47,318 bases of DNA from Gemmatimonadota bacterium (GTDB lineage Bacteria > Gemmatimonadota > Gemmatimonadetes > Gemmatimonadales > Gemmatimonadaceae), in contig JAJTGR010000042.1 in NCBI GenBank assembly GCA_021299375.1, positions 1-47,318 of the forward strand, read 5' to 3'. Made by a program: the position numbers and the translations under genes. Below the pieces are notes generated by a model. The model worked only from the letters and a program-made list of their open reading frames with translations. It ran no database searches and was not told the origin of the DNA. How positions within the stretch are numbered: position 1 is the first letter of the stretch; each line of letters opens with the position of its first letter. This document shows positions 34,176-42,673 of this stretch, piece by piece.

Positions 34176-35102
34176 ATGAGCCGCATCACCGAGACGCAGT
34201 GGATCTGGCGCGACGGCCATTTCATTCCGTGGGCCGACGCCACCGTCCATGTGCTCAGCCACTCCATGCAGTTCGGATCGTCCGCCTTCGAGGGGATTCG
34301 CTGCTACCACACCCCCAAGGGCCCGGCGATCTTCCGCCTGCGTGAGCATCTCGAGCGGCTCATGCACTCGTGCAAGATCTACCGCATGGAGGTGCCGTAC
34401 TCCATCGACGAGCTGGTCGAGGCGTCGCGCGAGCTGATTGCCCGCAACGGCGTGGAGTCGTGCTACCTGCGCCCCATGGTCGTGCGCGGCTATGGTACCG
34501 CGGGCATGGTGCCCGTCGGCGCGCCCATCGAGGTGTATCTCCCCTGCTGGCCGTGGGGTGCCTACCTCGGCGACGAAGCGCTGGAGAAGGGGGTGGACGC
34601 CTGCATTGCGTCGTGGCACCGCGTGCAGCCCAACACCATTCCCGCCATGGCGAAGATCGCCGGCAATTACCTCAGCGGGCAGCTCATCAAGATGGAGGCG
34701 CTCGCCAACGGCTACGCCGAGGGGATCGCGCTCTCGCCGAGCGGCATGGTGAGCGAAGGGTCGGGGCAGAACGTGTTCATGGTGTCCAATGGCACCATCA
34801 TCACCACGCCGCTCGACGGCAGCATTCTGGGTGGCATCACGCGTGCCACCATCATGCAGCTCGCTGCCGATGCCGGCATTCCGGTGCGCGAACTGCACAT
34901 CCCGCGCGAGATGCTGTACATGGCCGACGAGGTGTTCTTCACGGGCACTGCTGCCGAACTCACGCCGGTGCGGAGCATCGACCGCATCACCATCGGTGCC
35001 GGGTCGGTGGGGCCGATCACCAGGCAGCTGCAGCAGCAGTACCTCGGCATCGCCAAGGGCGGGATCGAAGATCGCCACGGCTGGCTGACATACGTGACGT
35101 GA
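34176..35102 (+). CDS. ilvE: Branched-chain amino acid aminotransferase
   Basis: The 308-residue class IV PLP enzyme has an N-terminal block VLSHSMQFGSSAFEGIRCY and YLRPMVVRGYG. The PLP lysine lies in IPAMAKIAGNYLSGQLIKMEA. EGIALSPSGMVSEGSGQNVFMV follows, as does EVFFTGTAAELTPVRSID near the end. It makes Leu, Ile and Val from their keto acids with glutamate as the amino donor. No strong ribosome site is visible before the ATG, and the gene follows the SDR by 33 bases. It could be part of the preceding run. Confidence 0.93.
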   Translation: MSRITETQWIWRDGHFIPWADATVHVLSHSMQFGSSAFEGIRCYHTPKGPAIFRLREHLERLMHSCKIYRMEVPYSIDELVEASRELIARNGVESCYLRPMVVRGYGTAGMVPVGAPIEVYLPCWPWGAYLGDEALEKGVDACIASWHRVQPNTIPAMAKIAGNYLSGQLIKMEALANGYAEGIALSPSGMVSEGSGQNVFMVSNGTIITTPLDGSILGGITRATIMQLAADAGIPVRELHIPREMLYMADEVFFTGTAAELTPVRSIDRITIGAGSVGPITRQLQQQYLGIAKGGIEDRHGWLTYVT

Positions 35103-35127
35103 GCGGTGCCACACCGGAGGCGTGCCC

Positions 35128-35670
35128 ATGGCGTTGACCTCCACGATGTACGCCCTGCAGGTCGAGCTGGCCCATGTCGACCGCGGGGTGTACGCGTCGC
35201 TCGACTTCCGCATGGCCATGCATCCGTCGGAGTCCCCGGAGTACTTCGTGGCCCGGATGCTGGCCTACTGCCTGGAGTACGCGGAAGGGATCGGGTTCTC
35301 CAAGGGGGTGTCCGACCCCGACGACCCCACGGTGAGCGTTCGCGACCTCACCGGCACCATCACCACGTGGATCGAGATCGGCGCCCCCGACGCGGCGCGC
35401 CTGCACAAGGCCAGCAAGGCGTCACCGCGGGTGGTGGTGTACACGCACCGGGATCCCACGGCGTGGCTGCGCCAGCTGGCCGGTGCGCGAATTCACAAGG
35501 TGGACCAGATCGAGTGTTTCGTGCTGGACCGAGTCCTCATTGCCGAGCTGGTGGAGCGGCTCGACCGCCGGCTGCGGCTCGACCTCTCGGTGACGGACGG
35601 GACGCTGTTCGTGAACGTGGACACCAGTACGCTCACCGGCACGGTCGAGCGGATTTCGCTCGCCGGCTGA
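35128..35670 (+). CDS. yaeQ: YaeQ family protein
   Basis: The 180-residue protein has YaeQ length and pattern: TSTMYALQVELAHVDRGVYASLDFRMAMHPSESPEYFVARMLAYCLEYAEGI (N-terminal third), then GVSDPDDPTVSVRDLTG, EIGAPDAARLHKASKAS and VYTHRDP. The family has a PD-(D/E)XK-like fold of unknown role; early reports link YaeQ to transcription elongation, which is not firm. GGAGG at 35116-35120 before ATG 35128 decides the start. Confidence 0.9.
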   Translation: MALTSTMYALQVELAHVDRGVYASLDFRMAMHPSESPEYFVARMLAYCLEYAEGIGFSKGVSDPDDPTVSVRDLTGTITTWIEIGAPDAARLHKASKASPRVVVYTHRDPTAWLRQLAGARIHKVDQIECFVLDRVLIAELVERLDRRLRLDLSVTDGTLFVNVDTSTLTGTVERISLAG

Positions 35671-35729
35671 CGTGGCCGGGTTGGTGGGGCGCGGTTGACG
35701 CACCCGGGTCCGCGCTGAATCATCCAGTC

Positions 35730-36083
35730 ATGCCGGTCAGCGAGAACTATCGGGCGTTCATCCTCGAGCAGCTCGGCCGCGTGCTGCACGACGTGCGCGG
35801 CCGCCGCATGTTCGGTGGGTTGGGCGTGTACAGCGGCACCACGTTCTTTGCGCTCGTGGACGACGACGTGCTGTACTTCAAGGTCGACGACCAGTCGCGT
35901 CCGCGTTTCGAGGAACGGGGGATGCGGCCATTCCGACCGTTTGGTGAGGAAGGCGAGGTGATGCAGTATTACGAGGTCCCCGCCGATGTCATCGAGGATA
36001 TCGATGCGCTGAGGGGATGGGGCGCCGAGGCGGTGGCCGTGGGGCGCCGGGCGAAGGCGCGGCGGGTGAAACGGACCGCGTGA
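35730..36083 (+). CDS. TfoX N-terminal-domain protein
   Basis: The 117-residue protein consists of one TfoX_N domain: RAFILEQLGRVLHDVRGRRMFGGLGVYSGTTFFALVDDDVLYFKVDD, then YYEVPADVIEDIDALRGWG. In gamma-proteobacteria TfoX promotes competence, but stand-alone N-domains like this one lack the second TfoX domain and have no known role. It precedes the patatin gene by 13 bases and is probably co-transcribed. Confidence 0.85.
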   Translation: MPVSENYRAFILEQLGRVLHDVRGRRMFGGLGVYSGTTFFALVDDDVLYFKVDDQSRPRFEERGMRPFRPFGEEGEVMQYYEVPADVIEDIDALRGWGAEAVAVGRRAKARRVKRTA

Positions 36084-36096
36084 GTTGCACCGCGTG

Positions 36097-37266
36097 ATGC
36101 GCCCTGGTTTCATCGCGCTCTGCCTGCTGGGCGCAGTGACCGCCTGTGCGGCGGTACACAGGCCTCCGGCGAGCGTCGCGTCGTTGCAGGCGGAAGCGGT
36201 CACGCTGGCGTCGCGTGACCGGCAGGTGCGTGACTCCGTGATCGTGCGCCTCGTGCGCCGCGTTCAGCGGCGCGGCGACCGTACACTCGATGTGCTGCTG
36301 CTCTCGGGAGGCGGGCAGAACGGCGCGTTCGGGGCGGGCTTCCTGCGCGGCTGGCGCTCGCGCAGCGACCAGCCCATGCCGCGCTTCGATCTGGTGACCG
36401 GCATCAGCACCGGCGCCCTGCAGGCCCCGTACGCCCTGCTCGGCACGGCGGCTGCGATCGACACGATCACGGCGCTGTACGCGCGGGCGGCCGCCAGCAT
36501 CGCGCCGACCGTGGACTGGTGGTTCTGGTTGCGTCGTACCGGCGGGGTGGTCAACACGAAACGCTTCGACCGTACACTCGAGCAAAGCATCCACGGGCGC
36601 TTCCGCGATGAACTGCGCGCCGCCTTCGCCGAGGACCGGCAGATCCTCTTCGCGTCCACCGACTTCGACCTTGGCATTGGTCGGCTCTGGTCGTTGGGTG
36701 ATGAACTCGACACCACCGCGGCTGGGCTGCAGCGTACGCGGCGCCTGCTCAAGGCGGCGACGGCGATTCCCGGGATCTTTCCGCCGGTGGTGATCGACGG
36801 GCATGTGCACGCCGACGGTGGCGTGGTGGAGAACATGCTGCCGGCACTGGATTTCGACGACTACGTGCGGCTGGGTGCGGCGCTGGCAGCGTACGGCGTG
36901 CGCGACGTGACGGTGCGCGTGTGGGTGGTCATGAACGTCTGGTCGCATGGCGAACCGCGCGTCATGACGCCCTCGAGTCGCAAGCAGATGAGCGCCCGAT
37001 CGACCGGATTGCTGTTCTATCTGCATCAGCCAAGCACGCTCGATCGCTTGCACAATCTCGCCCGTGCCGTGAGCGCCGAGGTGCCCGGTGTGCGTGTGCA
37101 GCTGAGCGTGGCCTTACTGCCCAGCAGCGAATCCACCACGCCTGGCGCCGAGCAGCTGTTCGAGCGCCGGTTCATGCAGCGCCTCGACTCGATTGGCTAT
37201 TCCAAGGCCCGCAGCAGCGCGCCATGGGATGTTGTGCCGAGCGCCTACCGTCGTCCGGAACGCTGA
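36097..37266 (+). CDS. Patatin-like phospholipase lipoprotein
   Basis: The protein has 389 residues. The lipoprotein signal ends in LLGAVTAC (Cys about residue 17). The patatin domain follows: oxyanion motif LLLSGGGQNGAFGAGFL, nucleophile VTGISTGAL (G-x-S-x-G) and the Asp of the dyad in VHADGGVVENML. These enzymes release fatty acids from lipids. The lipid anchor places this one at the outer or inner membrane, facing the periplasm. I chose the ATG at 36097; a GTG and a TTG one and four codons earlier are in frame. It abuts the next gene. Confidence 0.87.
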   Translation: MRPGFIALCLLGAVTACAAVHRPPASVASLQAEAVTLASRDRQVRDSVIVRLVRRVQRRGDRTLDVLLLSGGGQNGAFGAGFLRGWRSRSDQPMPRFDLVTGISTGALQAPYALLGTAAAIDTITALYARAAASIAPTVDWWFWLRRTGGVVNTKRFDRTLEQSIHGRFRDELRAAFAEDRQILFASTDFDLGIGRLWSLGDELDTTAAGLQRTRRLLKAATAIPGIFPPVVIDGHVHADGGVVENMLPALDFDDYVRLGAALAAYGVRDVTVRVWVVMNVWSHGEPRVMTPSSRKQMSARSTGLLFYLHQPSTLDRLHNLARAVSAEVPGVRVQLSVALLPSSESTTPGAEQLFERRFMQRLDSIGYSKARSSAPWDVVPSAYRRPER

Positions 37267-38307
37267 GTGTCCCTGTCTGCTGATCACCCCGACGCGCCCC
37301 TGGTGGTGGTGCGTCCACACCCTCTGTGCGCCGAGACCCCACCGGCGGCGCTTCGGCCCGCGATCACGCCGGCGGCCAGTGTGTATGTGCGCAGCAACTT
37401 TCCCACGCCGGTGCTCGATGACGCGCACCAGGTGGCGGTACGTGGCGCCGTGCGTGCGCCGTTTGCCATTGGTGTGAATGAGCTCGCGGCCATGCCGCAG
37501 CGCACGGTGGTGGCCACGGTGGAGTGTGCCGGCAACTGGCGTCTGGGCATGGACCCGGTGCCCATCGGGGAGCCGTGGCGGTACGGCGCCGTGAGTACGG
37601 CGGTGTGGACGGGGGTGCCGCTGCAGCGGCTGCTCGAGCGCGCTGGAGTCGCTGCCGATGCCGTGGAAGTGCTGGCCGTTGGCGCCGACACCGGCCCGCG
37701 GGACGATGCCGAGGGCGTCGTGACCTTTGCACGGGCGCTGCCGCTGCCGGTGGCGCTGCACCCCGACACGCTGGTGGTGACGCATATGGGTGGGGCGCCA
37801 CTGACGCCCCATCACGGCGCGCCGGTCCGGTTGCTGGTGCCGGGCTGGTACGGCATGGCCAACGTGAAGTGGCTGGCAGCGCTCGAGCTGCGCACCGTAC
37901 CGTTCACCGGCTACTTCCAGCGGCAGCGTTACGTGTACGACACGGCGGATGGGGTGACGCCGGTGGCCGAGGCGCGTGTGAAGTCGATGATCACGTCACT
38001 GGTGGACGGCGGGCGTTGTGAGGCTCGGGTGATCGTGCGCGGCTGGGCGTGGTCGGGCGCCGGCGCCATCACGCGCGTGGAGCTGTCGGTGAATGGCGAG
38101 GCGTGGCGCGAGGCGCAGCTCGGACCCGCCATGTCGGCCTATGCGTGGACGCCCTTCGAGCTGGCGCTGATGCTGCCGGCGGGTGTGGTGTCGCTGCGCA
38201 GCCGGGCGACGGATGCTGCGGGGGACACCCAGCCGGAGCGTATCGAGTGGAACCGGCTGGGGTACGGGAACAATGCGGTGCGGGCGATGACGGTGCGCGT
38301 CGGGTAG
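37267..38307 (+). CDS. Sulfite-oxidase-like molybdopterin oxidoreductase
   Basis: The 346-residue protein has the sulfite oxidase Mo-cofactor domain: molybdenum ligand Cys87 in VATVECAGNWR, TGVPLQRLLERAGV, and GAPVRLLVPGWYGMANVKWLAALEL (cofactor-binding). A C-terminal Mo-co dimerisation domain (about residues 240-346) is marked by IVRGWAWSGAGAITRVELSVNGE. There is no haem domain and no signal peptide. The GTG start is the first codon after the patatin stop. The family oxidises sulfite or related substrates; the exact one is unknown, and the absence of a leader makes export uncertain. Confidence 0.87.
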   Translation: MSLSADHPDAPLVVVRPHPLCAETPPAALRPAITPAASVYVRSNFPTPVLDDAHQVAVRGAVRAPFAIGVNELAAMPQRTVVATVECAGNWRLGMDPVPIGEPWRYGAVSTAVWTGVPLQRLLERAGVAADAVEVLAVGADTGPRDDAEGVVTFARALPLPVALHPDTLVVTHMGGAPLTPHHGAPVRLLVPGWYGMANVKWLAALELRTVPFTGYFQRQRYVYDTADGVTPVAEARVKSMITSLVDGGRCEARVIVRGWAWSGAGAITRVELSVNGEAWREAQLGPAMSAYAWTPFELALMLPAGVVSLRSRATDAAGDTQPERIEWNRLGYGNNAVRAMTVRVG

Positions 38308-38344
38308 CGACATTCCGCAGCCCCACTGGGTCAGCCTCGTTGGC

Positions 38345-38917
38345 TCAGCCCCGCTTGCGCTGCGGGGGCGCGACCTCCGGCACGTCCATCGTGTTGGGCA
38401 TGTGGGTCACCCCGCGATGGCACATCACGCAGGTCGTCTTGGGCCGCGGGTCGTCGAGCTCCTTGACCTTCGCGATGTACTTCGCGTCGATGTCACGCTG
38501 CATGCGCTCCATCTGCCTGGCGATGACCTTGTTCTTCCGCTCGTCGCTGGCGTAGTCCTTGTTGTCCAGGTGGCAGTTGGTGCACGTCATGCCGAGTCCG
38601 CGCCCGTATTGCTCGTCCATCATGGTGAGGAACTCGCGCGCCGGCATGCTCTTGTGGAGCTTCACGTTCTTGAACACCACCCCTGCCGGTTCATTCTCCC
38701 GCCCCTGCAGCGCAGCCATCAGTTCGGCGATGGCCTGCTTGCGCACCGTATCCTGCTTCATGGGGCTCACGGGCTGGCGGCGCTGCGCCGGTGCCGTGGC
38801 CGGCGCACCGGCCGCCGCCGCGATGGGGCGCGCCTCGGCCACGGGGGCTTCCTGCTGGGTGCGGGCGCAGGCCGCCATGGCGGCGGCAACGAGGACGATG
38901 GTGAACAACGAACGCAT
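38345..38917 (-). CDS. Dihaem c-type cytochrome lipoprotein, reaction-centre cytochrome (PufC) type
   Basis: The protein has 190 residues. A lipoprotein signal ends in AAAMAAC (Cys 17) and is followed by a Pro/Ala linker. The C-terminal domain has two haem c sites, CTNCH (C112, C115, H116) and CVMCHRG (C163, C166, H167). It also has VFKNVKLHKSMPAREFLTMM and YASDERKNKVIARQMERM, the pattern of the photosynthetic reaction-centre cytochrome family, which has non-photosynthetic relatives. With two haems instead of four, it is the short form. It probably carries electrons in the periplasm. No reaction-centre gene is near. It is 45 bases downstream of the SET gene, with a GGAG ribosome site. Confidence 0.82.
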   Translation of the reverse strand: MRSLFTIVLVAAAMAACARTQQEAPVAEARPIAAAAGAPATAPAQRRQPVSPMKQDTVRKQAIAELMAALQGRENEPAGVVFKNVKLHKSMPAREFLTMMDEQYGRGLGMTCTNCHLDNKDYASDERKNKVIARQMERMQRDIDAKYIAKVKELDDPRPKTTCVMCHRGVTHMPNTMDVPEVAPPQRKRG

Positions 38918-38962
38918 GCGTGTCTCCGGGACCGGTGAAGAGGTGTCCGCAAACTGCGTCGG

Positions 38963-39424
38963 TCAGCGCTTCTTCGCCAGAATGGTGCCGCGGCAGGTGA
39001 TGGCCCCGCAGTGGCAGGGAAAGCGCTTCTTGGCCGCGGCGGTGTGGCGTTCCTCGAGCACGTAGGCGTAGTCGTACACCAGCTCCTCACCCACCTCGAT
39101 GTCGTGGATGGCCTCGATCCAGATGCGGCCGTCTTCGATGACCGCATCGCAGTTGGGCGCGCACGAGTGGTTCAGGAACCGCGCCTCGTTGCCGTTCACC
39201 GCCGCGTCGACCACCACCGTGTCGTCGATGGCGAAGAGATACGTGTGGTGCCGTTCCCCGGTCACCTCGGGATAGCGCGAGTCCGCTTCGGAGGGGCTGA
39301 GGCGCTCGCCGGCGTACTCGACGATGCGGGTGCCGGCAGCGATCGGGCGGGTGGCGAAGCCGCCAACGCCCTGGATGCCGGACCGCCGGACCGCGAAGGG
39401 GAGGTCGGTCTGTGGGAAACTCAT
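38963..39424 (-). CDS. SET-domain protein methyltransferase
   Basis: The 153-residue protein is a compact SET domain: GIQGVGGFATRPIAAGTRIVEYAGE at the front, NEARFLNHSCAPNCDA with the NHSC AdoMet-binding motif, and EELVYDYAY with the catalytic Tyr. A post-SET zinc site made of CHCGAITCRGT closes it. Bacterial stand-alone SET proteins methylate lysines on unknown targets. It is divergent from deaD (61-bp gap) and upstream of the cytochrome gene in the same direction; a link between the two is only positional. Confidence 0.9.
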   Translation of the reverse strand: MSFPQTDLPFAVRRSGIQGVGGFATRPIAAGTRIVEYAGERLSPSEADSRYPEVTGERHHTYLFAIDDTVVVDAAVNGNEARFLNHSCAPNCDAVIEDGRIWIEAIHDIEVGEELVYDYAYVLEERHTAAAKKRFPCHCGAITCRGTILAKKR

Positions 39425-39485
39425 GCCCGGAATGTCGCCACGCCGGCCCTCGGGTGGGTAGATTGCAGGCTACAGGAGAAAACCC

Positions 39486-41333
39486 ATGACCAAAACGGAC
39501 GCGCGCTCGTCTGCCGCGCCGATCCGCGCGGGCACCGAGAGCGACACGGCCGAAGCCACCAACGGCTTCGCCACCCTCGGCGTCGACCCGCGCATTGCCG
39601 AGGCACTGTCGGCGCTCGGCTACGAAGAACCCACACCCGTGCAGCGGGCTGCCATTCCGCCCCTGCTCGCGGGTCGCGACGTGCTGGCCCAGGCGGCCAC
39701 CGGTACCGGCAAGACGGCGGCGTTCTCGCTGCCGCTGCTCACGCGCATCGGCGCTGGGCACCGCAACACCAACGGGCCGTCGGTCCTCATGCTGACCCCC
39801 ACCCGCGAGCTGGCCATGCAGGTGGCCGAGGCAGTGCACCGGTACGGCAAGCCGCTCGGCCTGCAGGCGCTGGCTGTGTATGGCGGCGCCAGCATGGAGA
39901 TGCAGGTGCGGGCGCTCAAGCGTGGCGTGGACGTGGTGATCGCCACGCCGGGCCGTGCGCTCGACCACATCAAGCGCGCCACGCTCAAGTTGGGTGGACT
40001 GCAGGCCGTGGTGCTCGACGAAGCCGACGAAATGCTCGACATGGGCTTCGCCGACGAGCTCGAAGCCATTCTCGAGGCCACGCCGTCCACGCGGCAGACG
40101 GCGCTCTTCTCGGCGACGCTGCCGTCCCGCATTGCCAGCATTGCCCGTACGCACCTGCAGGACCCCGTGCACGTCACGGTGGAGCGCGAAGTGGTGGCGG
40201 AGGGCGAGGTGGCCCGGGTGCGCCAGGTGGCGTACATCGTGTCGCGCGCGCACAAGATGCAGGCGCTGGCGCGGGTGCTGGACATCGAGCAGCCCACCAG
40301 TGCCATCGTGTTCTGCCGTACGCGCACGGAGGTGGACGAGCTCAGCGAGACCATGACGGCGCGCGGGCTGCGTGCCGAGTCGCTGCATGGCGGCCTGTCG
40401 CAGGACCAGCGCGACCGCGTGATGCAGAAGTTCCGCGCCAAGAAGGTGGACCTGCTCATTGCCACCGACGTGGCTGCGCGCGGGCTGGATGTGAAGCACG
40501 TGTCGCACGTGGTGAACTTCGACGTGCCGGCCGACGCCGAAACGTACGTGCATCGTATTGGGCGCACGGGGCGGGCGGGGCGCGAGGGCGTGGCCATCAC
40601 GCTGGCTGAGCCGCGCGAGAACCGGCTGCTGCGCAATATCGAGCGGCAGACCAGCCAGAAGATCGAGATCGCGCAGGTGCCCACCGTGGCCGACCTGCGG
40701 GCGCACCGGCAGGAGCTGGTGAAGGCCACGCTGCGTGAGGCGGTGGTGGAGGGTGGCCTCGAGAGCTATCACGGCATGGTGGAGTCGCTGGCCGCCGAGT
40801 TCGACATCATGGATGTGGCCGCCGCGGCCGTGAAGTTGGTGGCGGCGCGTGGTGACGGCGAGGAGCAGGAGATTCCGGCAGTGACCCCCCGCGCTGAGCG
40901 GCCGGGGAGTGAGCGGTTCGAGCGTCCGTCCCGCTTCGATCGTGGTGGTGCGCGCGAGGAGTCGCGTGGTAGCGAGTCACGTGGAGGCGAGTCACGTGGA
41001 GGCGAGTCACGTGGAGGCGACGCGCGTGGGCCGCGCGGTGAGGGCAAGCCCGAGAAGGGCGGCAAGCGGGCCAGGAAGGAGGCGGCGTGGACTGCAGCCA
41101 AGCTGTGGATCGGGGCCGGCCGCAAGCTCAAGATGCGGCCCGGCGACCTCGTGGGGGCGATTGCGAACGAGGCCGGACTGGACTCGTCGCACATCGGGGC
41201 CATTCAGATTGCCGACAACTTCAGCACGGTCGAAGTGCCCGAGGCGTTGGCGGAGGAAGTGATTGACGCGCTGAAGCGGACGAAGATCAAGGGACTCAAG
41301 GTGCAGGTACGGCGGGACCGGATGGGGCGGTAG
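39486..41333 (+). CDS. deaD: DEAD-box RNA helicase of the DeaD/CsdA type
   Basis: The protein has 615 residues. The Q motif (GYEEPTPVQRAAIP) is followed by AATGTGKTA, PTRELAMQ, TPGRALDH, VLDEADEMLD, SAT, then VFCRTRTEVDEL, ATDVAARGLDV and HRIGRTGRAG. After the helicase core comes an Arg/Gly/Ser/Glu linker with a 15-bp repeat. A C-terminal DbpA RNA-binding domain follows (about residues 535-610, KLWIGAGRKLKMRPGDLVGA to LKVQVRRDR). Such helicases help ribosome assembly and RNA unwinding in the cold. AGGAG at 39472-39476 supports the start. Confidence 0.92.
   Translation: MTKTDARSSAAPIRAGTESDTAEATNGFATLGVDPRIAEALSALGYEEPTPVQRAAIPPLLAGRDVLAQAATGTGKTAAFSLPLLTRIGAGHRNTNGPSVLMLTPTRELAMQVAEAVHRYGKPLGLQALAVYGGASMEMQVRALKRGVDVVIATPGRALDHIKRATLKLGGLQAVVLDEADEMLDMGFADELEAILEATPSTRQTALFSATLPSRIASIARTHLQDPVHVTVEREVVAEGEVARVRQVAYIVSRAHKMQALARVLDIEQPTSAIVFCRTRTEVDELSETMTARGLRAESLHGGLSQDQRDRVMQKFRAKKVDLLIATDVAARGLDVKHVSHVVNFDVPADAETYVHRIGRTGRAGREGVAITLAEPRENRLLRNIERQTSQKIEIAQVPTVADLRAHRQELVKATLREAVVEGGLESYHGMVESLAAEFDIMDVAAAAVKLVAARGDGEEQEIPAVTPRAERPGSERFERPSRFDRGGAREESRGSESRGGESRGGESRGGDARGPRGEGKPEKGGKRARKEAAWTAAKLWIGAGRKLKMRPGDLVGAIANEAGLDSSHIGAIQIADNFSTVEVPEALAEEVIDALKRTKIKGLKVQVRRDRMGR
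40959..41018 (+). repeat. 15-bp in-frame tandem repeat in deaD (ESRGG x4)
   Basis: The unit GAGTCACGTGGAGGC occurs three times identically, after one diverged copy (GAGTCGCGTGGTAGC). It encodes ESRGG repeats in the disordered linker before the DbpA domain. In-frame copy-number change is likely between strains. Confidence 0.9.
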
Positions 41334-41424
41334 CGGCGTTGGCTGGCCGGTTGGGTGCGTCGTCATGATGACGTGCGCGATGTGGTGATGACGGCGAGGC
41401 GTGGAGACGGGTGCAGTGTGCTGC

Positions 41425-42390
41425 ATGACGTCATCACGCCTCTTGCTGTTGGTACGGGACCGGGCCGCCGTGCGGCGATACCGTCCGCGCACGACGCAGG
41501 TGTACGTGCAATGGATCGTGCGGTACATCCGTTGGCACGGGATGCGACACCCACGGCAGCTGGGGAGCGTACACGTGCGCGAGTACCTCACGCATCTCGC
41601 GCGGGAGCGGCACGTGGCCGCGTCCACGCAGCATCAGGCACTGGCAGCGTTGCGGTTCCTGTATCGGGACGTGCTGGAGGCACCGCTCGAGGCGTTGGCG
41701 GGGGTCGAGCCCGCCCGGAAGCCGACGCAGCTCCCCAATGTGCTGTCGCGCGAGGCCGTGCAGGCGGTGCTGGCGTGCCTGACGGGTGTTCCGCTGCTCA
41801 TGGCGCAGCTGCTGTACGGCAGCGGACTACGGCTGCAGGAGTGCTGTCAGCTGCGGGTGAAGGACGTGGACTTCGAGCGAGGCGAATTGCGGGTGCGGCG
41901 CGGCAAGGGGCAGCGGGACCGGGTCACCGTGTTGCCCGGGGCCGTGGGCGCGCCATTGACGGCGCAGCTCAAGCAGGTGCGTCTGGGCATGGCGCGGCGC
42001 GCGGCGCGCGGCGGCGGCTACGTGGAAGTACCTGGCGCCCTCGACCGCAAGAGCCCTCGAGCGACCCGCCAATGGGCCTAGTGTTGGGTCTTTCCCGCTG
42101 CTCGTGAGTACTGGCATCGAGAAAGCGGTACGCGCCGCACGCACCATGTGCATCCGACCGTGGTGCAGCGGGCTGTGGCCGAGGCAGCCAGGCAGGCTGG
42201 AATCGCCCAGCGGGTCGGGTGTCACACGTTGCGGCACAGCTTTGCGACGCACCTGCTGGAGTCCGGCGCCGACATTCGGACCGTACAGGAGCTGCTCGGC
42301 CACCGGGACGTGAAGACCACGATGCTGTACACGCACGTGCTCAATCGCGGTGGCCTGGGTGTGCGCAGCCCGCTGGACGTGCGGCACTGA
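41425..42390 (+). pseudogene. intI: Integron integrase (IntI-type tyrosine recombinase) with an in-frame amber stop
   Basis: Read through, the product has 321 residues, the normal IntI length. The N-domain (RPRTTQVYVQWIVRYIRWHG, then STQHQALAALRFLY) and catalytic residues are all present: R136 in YGSGLRLQE, K161 in GKGQRDR, H267 and R270 in [14 protein letters not shown]293 in LLGHRDV, Tyr302 in [17 protein letters not shown]. The ending is typical of integron integrases. Codon 219 is TAG (42079-42081), in the IntI-specific insert DRKSPRATRQWA-stop-CWVFPAA, exactly where relatives have Trp. A single TGG to TAG change explains it; both sides are in the same frame. The truncated protein would lack HRHY and be inactive unless the stop is suppressed. 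It is transcribed towards the cassettes. Confidence 0.85.
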
Positions 42391-42480
42391 GGAACCCGTG
42401 GCATCCACGCCCCTCGGGCTGTGCATCCTTCCTGGCTGCCGTGTCTTCACGCGAAATCCCTTTCGGCTGCGGCGTTCGCA
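42391..42480 (+). other. Candidate attI region between intI and the first attC-like site
   Basis: These 90 bases have no gene. They lie where an integron attachment site would be if the array starts at the integrase 3' end. I see no clean GTTRRRY core inside; the best nearby one is GTTATGC at 42571. So attI may extend to that point, or the 42481-42577 unit is itself an attC. Confidence 0.3.
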
Positions 42481-42577
42481 GCCTAACGGTGGTGCGACGC
42501 GCTGGGCGCCGATCGCGCAACTCATTGACCTGAAGGATCTTGCCGGTCTGCTTTTCACGGCGTACCGTCCGTTATGC
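42481..42577 (+). other. attC-like site 1
   Basis: It begins with GCCTAAC (RYYYAAC core) at 42481-42487 and ends with GTTATGC at 42571-42577, one base from the GTTRRRY consensus. The outer arms pair: AACGGTGGTGCG near the left fits the inverse complement of GCGTACCGTCCGTT on the right. Its length, 97 bp, is within the attC range. It could instead be part of attI. Confidence 0.55.
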
Positions 42578-42592
42578 TGCCGGGACCTGCCT

Positions 42593-42642
42593 GCCTAACG
42601 TCCGCCTTGCAGCGATTCCACACAGGCAAATGGGCGTTAAGC
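42593..42642 (+). other. attC-like site 2 (short)
   Basis: GCCTAAC (42593-42599) and GTTAAGC (42636-42642) match the two attC cores. The arms next to them, AACGTCCGCCTTGC and the inverse complement of GGCAAATGGGCGTT, pair partly. At 50 bp it is shorter than classical sites (57 bp or more). With site 1 it would enclose a tiny cassette (about 65 bp) without a gene. Confidence 0.5.
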
Positions 42643-42673
42643 GGGCTGGAATGCGCCTTGGTAGATTTCCAGC

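Noticed and set aside
38308-38355. Hairpin between the sulfite-oxidase-like and cytochrome genes as a two-way terminator
   Set aside because: The stem (TGGGTCAGCC with GGCTCAGCCCC) is imperfect, includes the cytochrome stop codon and lacks a T run, so I did not list it as a feature.
38345-38917. Evidence for a photosynthesis gene cluster
   Set aside because: The cytochrome is of the reaction-centre type but has only two haems, and no puf, bch or crt gene is nearby. The desaturase at 24639 is an acyl-ACP desaturase, not AcsF.
40959-41018. CRISPR-like direct repeat
   Set aside because: The units are 15 bp without spacers and lie in frame in deaD, coding for ESRGG. No CRISPR array or cas gene was seen in the window.
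42061-42148. Frameshift in the integrase gene
   Set aside because: I first took the two halves for different frames. Both are in the same frame, and the codons after TAG (TGT TGG GTC TTT CCC) continue the IntI sequence, so it is a nonsense change only.
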